DNA from: Pseudomonas sp. LS.1a
GTDB taxonomy: Bacteria; Pseudomonadota; Gammaproteobacteria; Pseudomonadales; Pseudomonadaceae
NCBI RefSeq assembly: GCF_022533585.1
Contig: NZ_CP092827.1
Coordinates: 3,388,001-3,452,000, forward strand
Reading direction: 5' to 3'
DNA length: 64,000 bases
The notes beneath the pieces were generated by a model. That model ran no database searches. It had not been told where the DNA came from and worked only from the letters and a program-made list of their open reading frames with translations. The first letter of the stretch is position 1; each line of letters starts with the position of its first letter. Below, one piece after another: positions 45,918-54,317 of this stretch. The translations under genes and the position numbers were made by a program.

Positions 45918-46781
45918 CGCCTGGCGCAGTGCTGCCGGCAGCAGGGCCGGTGGTTGCGCATCGCCGCTCACCCAAGGCTCACGCAGTTGCGCCAGGTAGG
46001 CCTGCGGATAATCCGGCCGGTCACCGATCCCCATGTCGTCATCTGCCAGCGCGTAGCCTGGCAAGTACAGCACCGTGCCAAGCAGACGGTCCCATAGCGG
46101 GAAGAACAGTGCGAAGTTGACGTCACCGGTGGTGCCGTACTTCAGGTGGTGCAGGCGGTGCACCGGCGCCCAAGCGAACACATGGCGCAAGCCGCCGATG
46201 CGCATGTCCACGTTGCCGTGCTGCAGCAACAACTGGATCGACACGCTGAACGCCAGCAGTGTAGCCACCTCGACAGGCAGGCCGAGCACCAGCAACGGCA
46301 GAGTCCCGCCCAGGGTTTCGAGCAGTTGGTGCACGGGGTGTTTCAGCAAGCCGTTGAAGCCGTACAGCCGGGTGACGCTGTGGTGTACCGCATGCAGCCG
46401 CCACAGCAGCGGGCTGCGGTGGCTGGCGTAATGCACCAGGGTGATGCCCAGGTCCGCTACCACGATTGCCAACAGCAACTGCAAGGCCAGCGGCCAATGG
46501 ACGGGCCACAGGTCGGTTGCCGGGAGGCAGCTGGCCAGCAGTGGGATGGATGCCACGCTGGAGAGGGTCAGGCACTCGTTGACCAGGGCATGGCAAAGGT
46601 CACGTCGGCCCTCGCCTTGCGTCTGGTTCCAGGCGGTCTTGTAAGGGATGAGCCATTCGCAGGTGAATGACAGCAACACAGCGCTGGCCAGCAGTGGCAA
46701 CAGCCACAGCGGGCGGGTTGCCAGCGCCAGTGCAGCGGCGATGAAACCGAAGAAGAACAATGGGGCGTAGAGGATACGCAT
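45900..46781 (-). CDS. Sterol desaturase / fatty-acid hydroxylase family protein
   Basis: This 293-residue integral membrane di-iron protein has histidine boxes HYASHRSPLLWRLHAVHHS and HVFAWAPVHRLHHLKYG, with the earlier conserved LVHYASH, typical of the fatty acid hydroxylase superfamily. About four hydrophobic helices precede and separate them. Members hydroxylate or desaturate lipids; the substrate is unknown. The ATG at 46781 is preceded by GGAG, so the longer upstream frame is not used. Its 3' end overlaps the AraC gene by 18 bases. Confidence 0.83.
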   Translation of the reverse strand: MRILYAPLFFFGFIAAALALATRPLWLLPLLASAVLLSFTCEWLIPYKTAWNQTQGEGRRDLCHALVNECLTLSSVASIPLLASCLPATDLWPVHWPLALQLLLAIVVADLGITLVHYASHRSPLLWRLHAVHHSVTRLYGFNGLLKHPVHQLLETLGGTLPLLVLGLPVEVATLLAFSVSIQLLLQHGNVDMRIGGLRHVFAWAPVHRLHHLKYGTTGDVNFALFFPLWDRLLGTVLYLPGYALADDDMGIGDRPDYPQAYLAQLREPWVSGDAQPPALLPAALRQALAERA

Positions 46782-46904
46782 GGGTGGCTCCAGGCAAGTT
46801 GGAGCCGCCAGTGTTGGCCCAGGGGCAAGGTGGGCGCTTGAACGAACGGCGCATGTAAGCCCCACGCGCGCCTACAGGGACCGTAGCCAGTTTCAAGCCA
46901 ACGT

Positions 46905-47684
46905 TTAGCGCAAGAACTGTACGACCTCTGCCAATACCCGCTCAGCCTGCTCTCGGTGCGGTACATGCCCACAGCCCTGCAGCAACCGCATCACCCCCGG
47001 CCCGCCAGCCAGCGCCACCAGCCGTTCGGGATGTGCAGGCGAGCCGAACTCGTCGTTATCGCCATGCAGGCTCAACAGCGGGCAGCGTACCTGCGGCAGC
47101 ACCTCATCCAGGCTCCAGCCGGCAAAGTCCTCGGCCAGCCAGTTGTCCACCCAGGCGCGCAATACCCACTCGGCCTTGTCGCCATGGTAGCGCTCCAGCC
47201 GTTGCAACTGCCCGGGTTCGGCAAACTGCCGGTCGGCCACGCGAATGCCTTCAAGGGTACGGGCCTCGACAAACGCCTGCGCCGATTCGGTAATCAGCCC
47301 CGTACAGTGGCTGGCGAAGGCCGCCGCACAGGCCACAGCCATGCCGCCGCCCACGCTGTGGCCGAAGACAATGAAATCGCCAATGCCAAAATACGCGCGC
47401 AACGCCGTGAACCCCTGCTGCGCCTCGCCCTCGACAAAGCCCAGGCGCAACCTGCCCGGGTGGGCGTCGGAGCGGCCAAAGCCCAGGCGGTCGTAGGCGA
47501 TTACCCGGTGTCCGGTGGTTTGCGCAAGCTGCGCCGGAAACTCGCGCCACAAGGCGACGCAACCCAGCGAATCATGCAGCAGGACGATCGGTGCACCCTG
47601 CGCCTGCAAAGGCGCCCATTCCTGGGCGAACAGCTTGCCTTGCGCGGTGTCGATCCAGTGCTCGCGGGTGTGCAGGTCAGTCAT
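46905..47684 (-). CDS. Alpha/beta hydrolase
   Basis: This 259-residue hydrolase has the nucleophile elbow GHSVGGG with the catalytic serine near residue 110, the oxyanion region VLLHDSLGCVALW, acid residue in SLHGDNDEFG and histidine in CGHVPHREQ. The canonical HG at the oxyanion hole is HD. Esterase, C-C hydrolase or haloalkane-type activity are all possible. Its ATG overlaps the stop of the VOC gene by four bases, so the two act together. Confidence 0.83.
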   Translation of the reverse strand: MTDLHTREHWIDTAQGKLFAQEWAPLQAQGAPIVLLHDSLGCVALWREFPAQLAQTTGHRVIAYDRLGFGRSDAHPGRLRLGFVEGEAQQGFTALRAYFGIGDFIVFGHSVGGGMAVACAAAFASHCTGLITESAQAFVEARTLEGIRVADRQFAEPGQLQRLERYHGDKAEWVLRAWVDNWLAEDFAGWSLDEVLPQVRCPLLSLHGDNDEFGSPAHPERLVALAGGPGVMRLLQGCGHVPHREQAERVLAEVVQFLR

Positions 47685-48106
47685 GGAGCCCTCGTTGCCA
47701 GTACCGGTCCTTTGAGCTCGACCTGGTTGCCGTCCGGGTCGTAGCAGTACAGCGACAGCCCCTCGCCTTCAGCGCCATAGCGCTTTTCGGCAGGTTCAAC
47801 CTCAACCCCCGCGGCTTGCAGGTAGGCCTTCAGTGCCGGCTCATCGAACGGCTCGATGCGCAGGCAGAAATGGTGCAGGTTGCGCCCCTCGGCCCCCGGC
47901 GCCGCCCCGCCAGGCTGCCCCAGGGGACCGTCCAGGGTCACCAGGTCGATCATCGCCGTGCCGGTGGCCAGGTGGACCATACCCAGGTCTTCGCGCACGC
48001 GGCTGACCGTGCAGCCGAGCAGCTCGGTGTAGAAGGCAACGCTGCGCTCCAGGTCGCTGACCCGCAGAACGAGGTGGTCGATGTGCTTGATGGCGAATGG
48101 TCGCAT
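47681..48106 (-). CDS. VOC-family protein, dioxygenase/glyoxalase-like
   Basis: This 141-residue protein has the first module start IKHIDHLVLRVSDLERSVAF with a metal-ligand His10-type position, LHHFCLRIEPFDEP in the second, and the final YDPDGNQVELKG with the glutamate ligand. The metal ligands look intact, unlike the VOC protein at 35868. Coupling to the alpha/beta hydrolase (ATGA overlap) suggests a shared catabolic step. Confidence 0.83.
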   Translation of the reverse strand: MRPFAIKHIDHLVLRVSDLERSVAFYTELLGCTVSRVREDLGMVHLATGTAMIDLVTLDGPLGQPGGAAPGAEGRNLHHFCLRIEPFDEPALKAYLQAAGVEVEPAEKRYGAEGEGLSLYCYDPDGNQVELKGPVLATRAP

Positions 48107-48172
48107 GCCGGGGCTCCTTGTGGCTGCTGGATTCCTGTAGAGGATCGCTGCGAAGAATCAGCGCGGTGTATG

Positions 48173-48214
48173 GCACCGGCTGCGCCGGTGTTCGCGGCTA
48201 AAGCCGCTCCCACA
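48173..48214. repeat. Single REP-type unit
   Basis: CACCGGCTGCGCCGGTG hairpin followed by TTCGCGGCTAAAGCCGCTCCCACA. This is a common form of P. putida-type REP unit, present here as a single copy between two co-directional genes. Confidence 0.7.
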
Positions 48215-48254
48215 GCCACCATAGCCCAGGTCCGCACGGCATGACCAGACTCAC

Positions 48255-49181
48255 CTACTCGTTCACCAACCGTTGCAGCACGTCCCCTTCATGACGGGCC
48301 AGGATGCGCAACAATTGGTCGACCAGCGCCCGGTCCGGCGCATCCAGATGGAAGTGGTGCCCGCCCGGATGCCAGGAGATCTTCGCCTGGCTGGGCAAGG
48401 CCGCCTGGCGCCGGGTAAAGGCCTCACCGGTGAATGCCCCCTGGCGGCCGAACAGCAGGTACAACGGGCAACGGATCTGGCTGAGCAGGTCGCAGGCTTC
48501 GCGCTCGGTCAGCGGCATGGGCTCGGGCAGTACCAGGCGCGGGTCGTGGCGCCAGCAATAACCCTCGCCCAACTGCAGCAGGTCACGCAGCGCCAGCAGC
48601 CGTGCAGCCCCTTCCGACAGCTCGGTGTCCAGGCGCTCGCGGCGTTGCTCCAGGGCCGTTTCAAGGTCCTCGAAACGGTCGACGGCCGGCTCGGCAAAGC
48701 CCTGCAACTGACTGCGCTGCACCATGCGCTTGAGCCGGTAGGCCCGGGCCAGGTGTTGCACGCGATCATCCTCGGCCACCGTGAACGGTGCACCCATGCC
48801 GTCGAGGAAGGTCATGCTGGCGATACCGCTGGTCATGGCCGCCAGCAGCGACGCCACCCCGGTACCCATGCCATGCGCCAACACATGGAATTGCGCCAGC
48901 CCCAGGCTGTCGGTCACCGCCAGCATGTCCTCGGCATGTTCCCACAGGTAGTAGCCACTGTCGTGGCGACGATGGTCCGAACGGCCGTGGCCGACCAGGT
49001 CGGGGGCCACGACGAAGCAGCCCTCCAGCAACGGCCCCAGGCGTTCGAACGAGGCCGCATTATCCAGCCAGCCATGCACGGCCAGCACAGGAATGCCGTC
49101 TTCCGGCCCCCAAGTCCGTACCGCAATCTCAATACCGTCGAGGTCCAGCTGGTAATCCCTGGGACTGCATAGCGAATGCAT
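48255..49181 (-). CDS. Alpha/beta hydrolase
   Basis: This 308-residue alpha/beta hydrolase has the oxyanion-type AVHGWLDNAASFERLGPLLE, the strand APDLVGHGRSDH, and a nucleophile elbow reading AHGMGTGVAS, where glycine occupies the usual nucleophile Ser place (GxSxG would be expected). The histidine is in HPGGHHFHLD. If the elbow is read correctly the protein may lack standard hydrolase activity. The ATG at 49181 has GGGAG upstream. Its relation to the neighbouring hydrolase and VOC genes is not clear. Confidence 0.78.
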   Translation of the reverse strand: MHSLCSPRDYQLDLDGIEIAVRTWGPEDGIPVLAVHGWLDNAASFERLGPLLEGCFVVAPDLVGHGRSDHRRHDSGYYLWEHAEDMLAVTDSLGLAQFHVLAHGMGTGVASLLAAMTSGIASMTFLDGMGAPFTVAEDDRVQHLARAYRLKRMVQRSQLQGFAEPAVDRFEDLETALEQRRERLDTELSEGAARLLALRDLLQLGEGYCWRHDPRLVLPEPMPLTEREACDLLSQIRCPLYLLFGRQGAFTGEAFTRRQAALPSQAKISWHPGGHHFHLDAPDRALVDQLLRILARHEGDVLQRLVNE

Positions 49182-49338
49182 CGTAGTTCTCCCTGACAGA
49201 GTGCCGACCTAAGGCCAGGCATCATGGCGCCGGCTCCACCGCAATGCGCCGGCGTCCCCACACAGCATGCCTACGCCATGCCGTAGTCCACCATCTCCCA
49301 CCAGCCCTGCCCGCGCTGCTCCCCTACCGACGCTCTCG

Positions 49339-49359
49339 TGCACAGGACCGACCTGTGCA
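49339..49359. promoter_or_regulatory. Perfect 8-bp inverted repeat upstream of the NEL gene
   Basis: TGCACAGG-ACCGA-CCTGTGCA sits 73-94 bp ahead of the start codon of the large leucine-rich-repeat gene, in a 251-bp divergent region. It may be an operator; the binding protein is unknown. No clear hrp box was seen. Confidence 0.4.
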
Positions 49360-49432
49360 TTCAACTAAATACCACCGCATGCCGAGCCGAATCCTTTCGA
49401 CTGATGCCTCCACTGACCTTGGAGCATTCAAC

Positions 49433-52400
49433 ATGTCCACCCCTCCCGTGCCTTTCCATCAGGCCCAGATCGTTCGTAGCCTGCCTGCCTGGGCCCGAAC
49501 AATGCACCCCGACCATACCCGCCGCGTCGTGCAGAGCGTGCGCAAGGACTACCTCGACGAAAACGGCTCGCCTTACGCTTGGTACGCTGCGGCCAGCGCT
49601 GAAGATCAAGCACATGTACGACAGCTGATTGACACTCGCGATGCCGGCTTCAAGGCACTGCGAGTCGCGCTCAAGGACTTCAGGCAGATCAGCGAATTCT
49701 GCAAGCCTTTGCTAGAGAGCCGGTTGGGCCCGAATATCAACGTGGACAAAGCCCAATATCTGCACCAACCGTTCAAGAGATTCATCACGTTGCAGAATCC
49801 TCCCGGCCTCGAAATTTCAATCGACGGTGACGACTCGTACATCGAGTGCCGCGACGGGCCGCCACAGAGGCGTTCGTTGCTGGAAGCTGCACTGCATAAC
49901 TTCGAAGGCCCTGGGGAGGTGGGGCCATTCGACGCCCTGACCGTTGGCCCGAAGAACGACACTTCACTTTCCGGTCTCGAACTCAAAGCTTTCGTCAGCC
50001 TTTGCCGCAGCCTGGACCTGGGCCAACAGTACCAGGACCACTTGCAGAGCATTTATGAAGGCCCAACAAAGGCCACGATCGAGCAGCTGTGGACCGATGC
50101 AAGCCGGCAGGCATTGAAAGCCGAAGCAATGCTCGCTTATCTCAAGAACCTGTTGACGCTCAAAGGTCGCGACGCCCTGGTACAGCTATGCGACAACGAA
50201 AGCACGCCGCGCTACGGCGATCACAAGCTTCATTGCTGGCGCTTCAGCCTGTTCGGCATCCCGATTCATGACGTACTGCTGATAGGCCCCGATGAAGCCG
50301 ACCAGAGCAACCCCTGCATGCTCTACATTCCCCAGGATACCCAACACCCGGTGAGGGAATTTGCTTCCTTGCGAGAGGCCGGCGCTCACGTACGTCAACG
50401 CCTGCTGCAAACCACGTTTCGCCACCACTTGATCAGCTTCGCTTACAAGGACCGCCAGGTCGAACTTGGCCGCAAGCTCGAAAATGCGCTGTTCGAGCAA
50501 AGCGCTTCAACGCGCAAACCCAAGGAAAAGCCTGAGCTGCACTTCAGCCGGACGAGCCTGGCCCTCCCTATCTGGCAAGTGCTTTACAAAGACCACAAGC
50601 GCCGCCTCAAGGCAGATGCCAGAACGATCGCGGTGCCGACCGCCGATGCCGACGCCAAGGCACGCAAGGAACGGCTGCAGCATTGGCTTGACGCAGGCAT
50701 GAACATGCTCAATGTGGCCGCCTTCTTCGTGCCTGGGCTGGATGCCGCGATGCTTGGGGTATTTGCCTACGATCTCATGGATTCGGTGTTCACCGGGTTC
50801 GAGGCCTGGGAAGACGGCGATACCCAGGAAGCGCTGCAGCAACTGGAGTCGCTGGCCATCAATGCCGCCGTGGTTGCCGGTTTCGCCGTCGGCAGTCAGG
50901 CCGTCAAGGCATCGGGGTTCGTCGATGCCTTGAACAGTGTCTGGAAAGATGGCCGCGAACGGCTTTGGCACCCCGACATGAGCCCTTACAGCACCTTGAA
51001 GGCGTTGCCAGAGGATGCACTGCCTGATTCCCAAGGGCATTACATCATCGATGACAAACCCCATGTCCGGCTTCAAGGCAAACTGTATGAAGTGTTCGAA
51101 ACCGACGGACAGTGGCGTGTGCGCCACCCGAACGACCCCGATGCCTACCCCCCTGTCTTGCGCTACCTGGGTGACCAGCGCTGGCAACTGGCCCACGACA
51201 ACCCGCTGGAATGGGACGATACGCAGTTGCTTGAGGCGCTGGGCCGGTTCAGCCAAGGGCTGGATGCCTCGGAGCGTCTTACCGCCTTGCGTATTACCGA
51301 AGTCGATGCATCCATCTTGCGCCGTAGCCAGGTCACCAGCTCCCGGCCGCCGGTTTTGCTGGCCGATGCCATGCTGCGGCTGAAACTGGATAACGACGTC
51401 CAGAGCATCATCACCCGGGTGCGTCAAGGCATGCCCTTGGCTGCACACATGAACTTCGCGCTGCCAGAACTGGTAAGCCTGCCAGGCTGGCCAGCGCGCT
51501 ACAGACTGAAGGTGTTCACCGGTGCCGAAAAATGGGGGGACGCAGTCTACTTCGGCACACAGCCAAAAACCGACACGTTGCAGATCGAGATCAGCCGCTC
51601 GGAACTCGACGAAGGCAAACTGAGCGAGGTTGTCCTGGCAGGGTTGGCCGAAGACGCCATACAACAGTTGCTGCCAGATACGCCAGCAGAGCAGCGCCCG
51701 AGCGCCCTGAACGAGCGATTGGCCAACCGCCTGACAGCGCGTCGTAGCGAAGTATTGGCGAGCATGCTGGAAAGCCATCGACCGTCGCTTGGCGACGAAG
51801 CGCAGACCCTGGGCCGCCAGTTTCCCGGTTTGCCTGACAATGCCCTGGAGGAACTCGTCAAGCTTGCCGGCAGCGCCGAGCGCGAACGCATGAAGAGTGG
51901 GCGTGTGCCCCTGCGCGTGGCTGAAGAAGCCCGCTACCTGCAAGCCCGAGCCCGCCTTGATCGGGCCTTGCTTGGCCTCTATCGACCAGGCCTGAGCAGC
52001 GCCGACAGCCAACTGCTGCGTGACGCATTGGCAGCCAGGCAGCCGCAAGCCAGTGACGCCGAACTGCTGGCCAGCGCCCTCGCCGACCGCCCGGGCTGCG
52101 CCACGCTGCTTGGGCAGCAACCCATCAAGCCAGGCTTTCGCTCGCCCATGCGCCTGGCACATGGGCAAATCGGTTACCCGCTCAGTGGTCGAGGGGCAGG
52201 CCCGCTCAGCGCGAGCGCCGCGACACGTCGACTCAGATTGCTTTTCCCCTCACTGAGCCGCAGCCAGATCAGCGCGCTGCAGCTCGAACTGAGCCAGACC
52301 GGTGACCTGGGCTCGGCTATCCGGCAACTGCAGTCAGATTGGCACGGTCTGGAACGCTACCTGTATGAATGGTACAGGAACACGGACAGCCTCATTGATC

Positions 52401-54310
52401 TGATGGAGCGACAGCAATGCGCCGAATACCTCAAGAATGCCTGGCGGCGGGAGGGGCCCGGCAACCAGGGCACGCTCGTCCTGGAGCGAATACATTTGTC
52501 CGAGTTGCCAGCGATCACGGCCCGCTTGCCCCATATCCGTGAACTCAGGCTGAGGGGGCTGGAGCTGCAGCGACTGGACACCACATTCCTGTCCTGCTTC
52601 CCCAACCTGCAAGTGCTGGAAGTGACCGGCAACCCGGAAATCGAGGCAGAAGCGCTGTTCCAGGCACTTGAATCGGTGCCCAGGCTGCGCACGCTGGACC
52701 TGGTCGGCAACACCCTTGCTACTCTCTCACCGACCGCACGGCGAGTGCTGGCTGCGATGCCAGACCTGCGCCAGCTGAATCTGAACCGCAACCAGCTGAC
52801 ACTGGATCAGGCGACATTGACGTTCCTGTGCCGCCGGCCGCTGGAGGTCCTGACGCTGCGGAGCAATCGCATCACGCTCGATGAAAACCTCGCCACGCGC
52901 TTTCAGGACATGATCCATCTGCAGCGACTGGACCTGGGCTTCAACCCGCTACAGATCGCGCCTGATGTGAGCTACATGGCGCGGCTGAAACACCTGAACC
53001 TGTACAACTGCGATCTGCAGGCATTGCCCACTGGCCTGACCACCCTGATGAGCCAGTCACAGTACCAGTTGCGCTACCTGGAGCTCTCATCCAACCGCAT
53101 TCACCATGTTCCGGACCTGGCAAGCATCCTGCGCAGCCCCTATGCCCGGGACGTCGCCGCCCGCTTGCCCCAGCGCCGCTGGCTGTTCAACTACAACAAT
53201 CTCGAAGCCGAGTCGGCCAGGCGTCTACGAGCCAGCGGCGTCAATATCTACGAGCACACACCCGAACGGCCAGGGTGGCAAGGACTCTGGCGCGATTCTG
53301 CGACCGACCATCAGAACCAGCTGTGGTCCGACCTGTTCGATCAGAACGACCATGGCGACCTGCAAGCGGTGCTGGAACGCCTGGCCAGTTCGGTGGAAGC
53401 GCGAAGAGATCCGGAAGGCTTGCAGGTGCGTGTATGGGCACTGTTGGAGCAGGCCCACCAGGATACAGTGCTGCGCGAGCGGCTGAACGAGGTGGCGCAA
53501 GCCTTCCCCCCTACCTGCGGTGATGCCGGCGCCGATGCATTCAGCGCCCTGGAAGTGGAACTGCTGGCCAATCAGGCGTCAAGGCAGGCACGAAACACGG
53601 CCAAGCCGCTGTTCGACCTTTACCGCAAGCTGTATCGTCGCGAGAAAGTCAACGAACTGGCCGATCGCATCAGCCTGCAACGCGCCTTGCGCAAGCAGGC
53701 GCTGCAGAGAAATGCCACGGACGAACAGTTACCGGCTCATGACGTGCTGGATGTCCCGGCGGCGTTCCCCGATACGGACCTTGCCACGGGCCTGGTCGAC
53801 GATATCGAAGTCCGCCTGGCACTGCGCCAGTCCTTGACCGCTGAGCTTGATTTTCCCGAACCAAGCAGCGGCATGCTCTATCGGAATACCGCAAGGATCA
53901 ACCAGCAGATCATCGACAACGTGCGCGATGCCGTGCTCGAACTCGATGCCGACACCACCGCCCGCCAGCAGTGGATGACCGAACAGCCGGTCTGGGTTGA
54001 CTACCTCAAGCGCCAATATGCCAGCCAGTTCGAAGCCATTACCGACTTCTGGCGCCCGGGCCTCGATTACCTCTTTTATTGCCTGGATGAAAGCCAGGAG
54101 CCGATCACTCACCTGGACAACGCGATATTGCGTGCATTGGCCCCGGAAATGCCTACCCCTGCGCTGGACGAAAACGGCACGCTACGTCGGGTTTCTCTCA
54201 ATGAGGCCGCCTATGTCAAGGCCACGAACGCCTTGACCCACGAACAGCAACAGGTGGAAGCCGGGCTGTTGTTGAGCCTTACCCGGCAAGTGGAAGTCCT
54301 CGGTACCTGA
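49433..54310 (+). CDS. Large LRR protein with NEL-type E3 ubiquitin ligase domain
   Basis: This 1625-residue protein has a long N-terminal region of the kind annotated DUF6543/dermonecrotic-toxin-like, a hydrophobic segment at about 420-490 (MLNVAAFFVPGLDAAMLGVF, then AINAAVVAGFAVGS), leucine-rich repeats at about 1029-1225 (LRTLDLVGNTLATLS, LRQLNLNRNQLTLD, LQRLDLGFNPLQIA) and a C-terminal NEL domain. The NEL catalytic Cys is at residue 1362 in TCGDAGADAF, matching the CxD motif of IpaH-type ligases, followed by the conserved LEVELLANQAS. NEL proteins are effectors that ubiquitinate host proteins. The ATG has GGAG upstream. No secretion genes are in view. Confidence 0.85.
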   Translation: MSTPPVPFHQAQIVRSLPAWARTMHPDHTRRVVQSVRKDYLDENGSPYAWYAAASAEDQAHVRQLIDTRDAGFKALRVALKDFRQISEFCKPLLESRLGPNINVDKAQYLHQPFKRFITLQNPPGLEISIDGDDSYIECRDGPPQRRSLLEAALHNFEGPGEVGPFDALTVGPKNDTSLSGLELKAFVSLCRSLDLGQQYQDHLQSIYEGPTKATIEQLWTDASRQALKAEAMLAYLKNLLTLKGRDALVQLCDNESTPRYGDHKLHCWRFSLFGIPIHDVLLIGPDEADQSNPCMLYIPQDTQHPVREFASLREAGAHVRQRLLQTTFRHHLISFAYKDRQVELGRKLENALFEQSASTRKPKEKPELHFSRTSLALPIWQVLYKDHKRRLKADARTIAVPTADADAKARKERLQHWLDAGMNMLNVAAFFVPGLDAAMLGVFAYDLMDSVFTGFEAWEDGDTQEALQQLESLAINAAVVAGFAVGSQAVKASGFVDALNSVWKDGRERLWHPDMSPYSTLKALPEDALPDSQGHYIIDDKPHVRLQGKLYEVFETDGQWRVRHPNDPDAYPPVLRYLGDQRWQLAHDNPLEWDDTQLLEALGRFSQGLDASERLTALRITEVDASILRRSQVTSSRPPVLLADAMLRLKLDNDVQSIITRVRQGMPLAAHMNFALPELVSLPGWPARYRLKVFTGAEKWGDAVYFGTQPKTDTLQIEISRSELDEGKLSEVVLAGLAEDAIQQLLPDTPAEQRPSALNERLANRLTARRSEVLASMLESHRPSLGDEAQTLGRQFPGLPDNALEELVKLAGSAERERMKSGRVPLRVAEEARYLQARARLDRALLGLYRPGLSSADSQLLRDALAARQPQASDAELLASALADRPGCATLLGQQPIKPGFRSPMRLAHGQIGYPLSGRGAGPLSASAATRRLRLLFPSLSRSQISALQLELSQTGDLGSAIRQLQSDWHGLERYLYEWYRNTDSLIDLMERQQCAEYLKNAWRREGPGNQGTLVLERIHLSELPAITARLPHIRELRLRGLELQRLDTTFLSCFPNLQVLEVTGNPEIEAEALFQALESVPRLRTLDLVGNTLATLSPTARRVLAAMPDLRQLNLNRNQLTLDQATLTFLCRRPLEVLTLRSNRITLDENLATRFQDMIHLQRLDLGFNPLQIAPDVSYMARLKHLNLYNCDLQALPTGLTTLMSQSQYQLRYLELSSNRIHHVPDLASILRSPYARDVAARLPQRRWLFNYNNLEAESARRLRASGVNIYEHTPERPGWQGLWRDSATDHQNQLWSDLFDQNDHGDLQAVLERLASSVEARRDPEGLQVRVWALLEQAHQDTVLRERLNEVAQAFPPTCGDAGADAFSALEVELLANQASRQARNTAKPLFDLYRKLYRREKVNELADRISLQRALRKQALQRNATDEQLPAHDVLDVPAAFPDTDLATGLVDDIEVRLALRQSLTAELDFPEPSSGMLYRNTARINQQIIDNVRDAVLELDADTTARQQWMTEQPVWVDYLKRQYASQFEAITDFWRPGLDYLFYCLDESQEPITHLDNAILRALAPEMPTPALDENGTLRRVSLNEAAYVKATNALTHEQQQVEAGLLLSLTRQVEVLGT

Positions 54311-54317
54311 ACGCTGA

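Noticed and set aside
50507..52168. 553-codon ORF antisense to the NEL gene
   Set aside because: The sense strand encodes a continuous recognised protein; the antisense frame has no domain.
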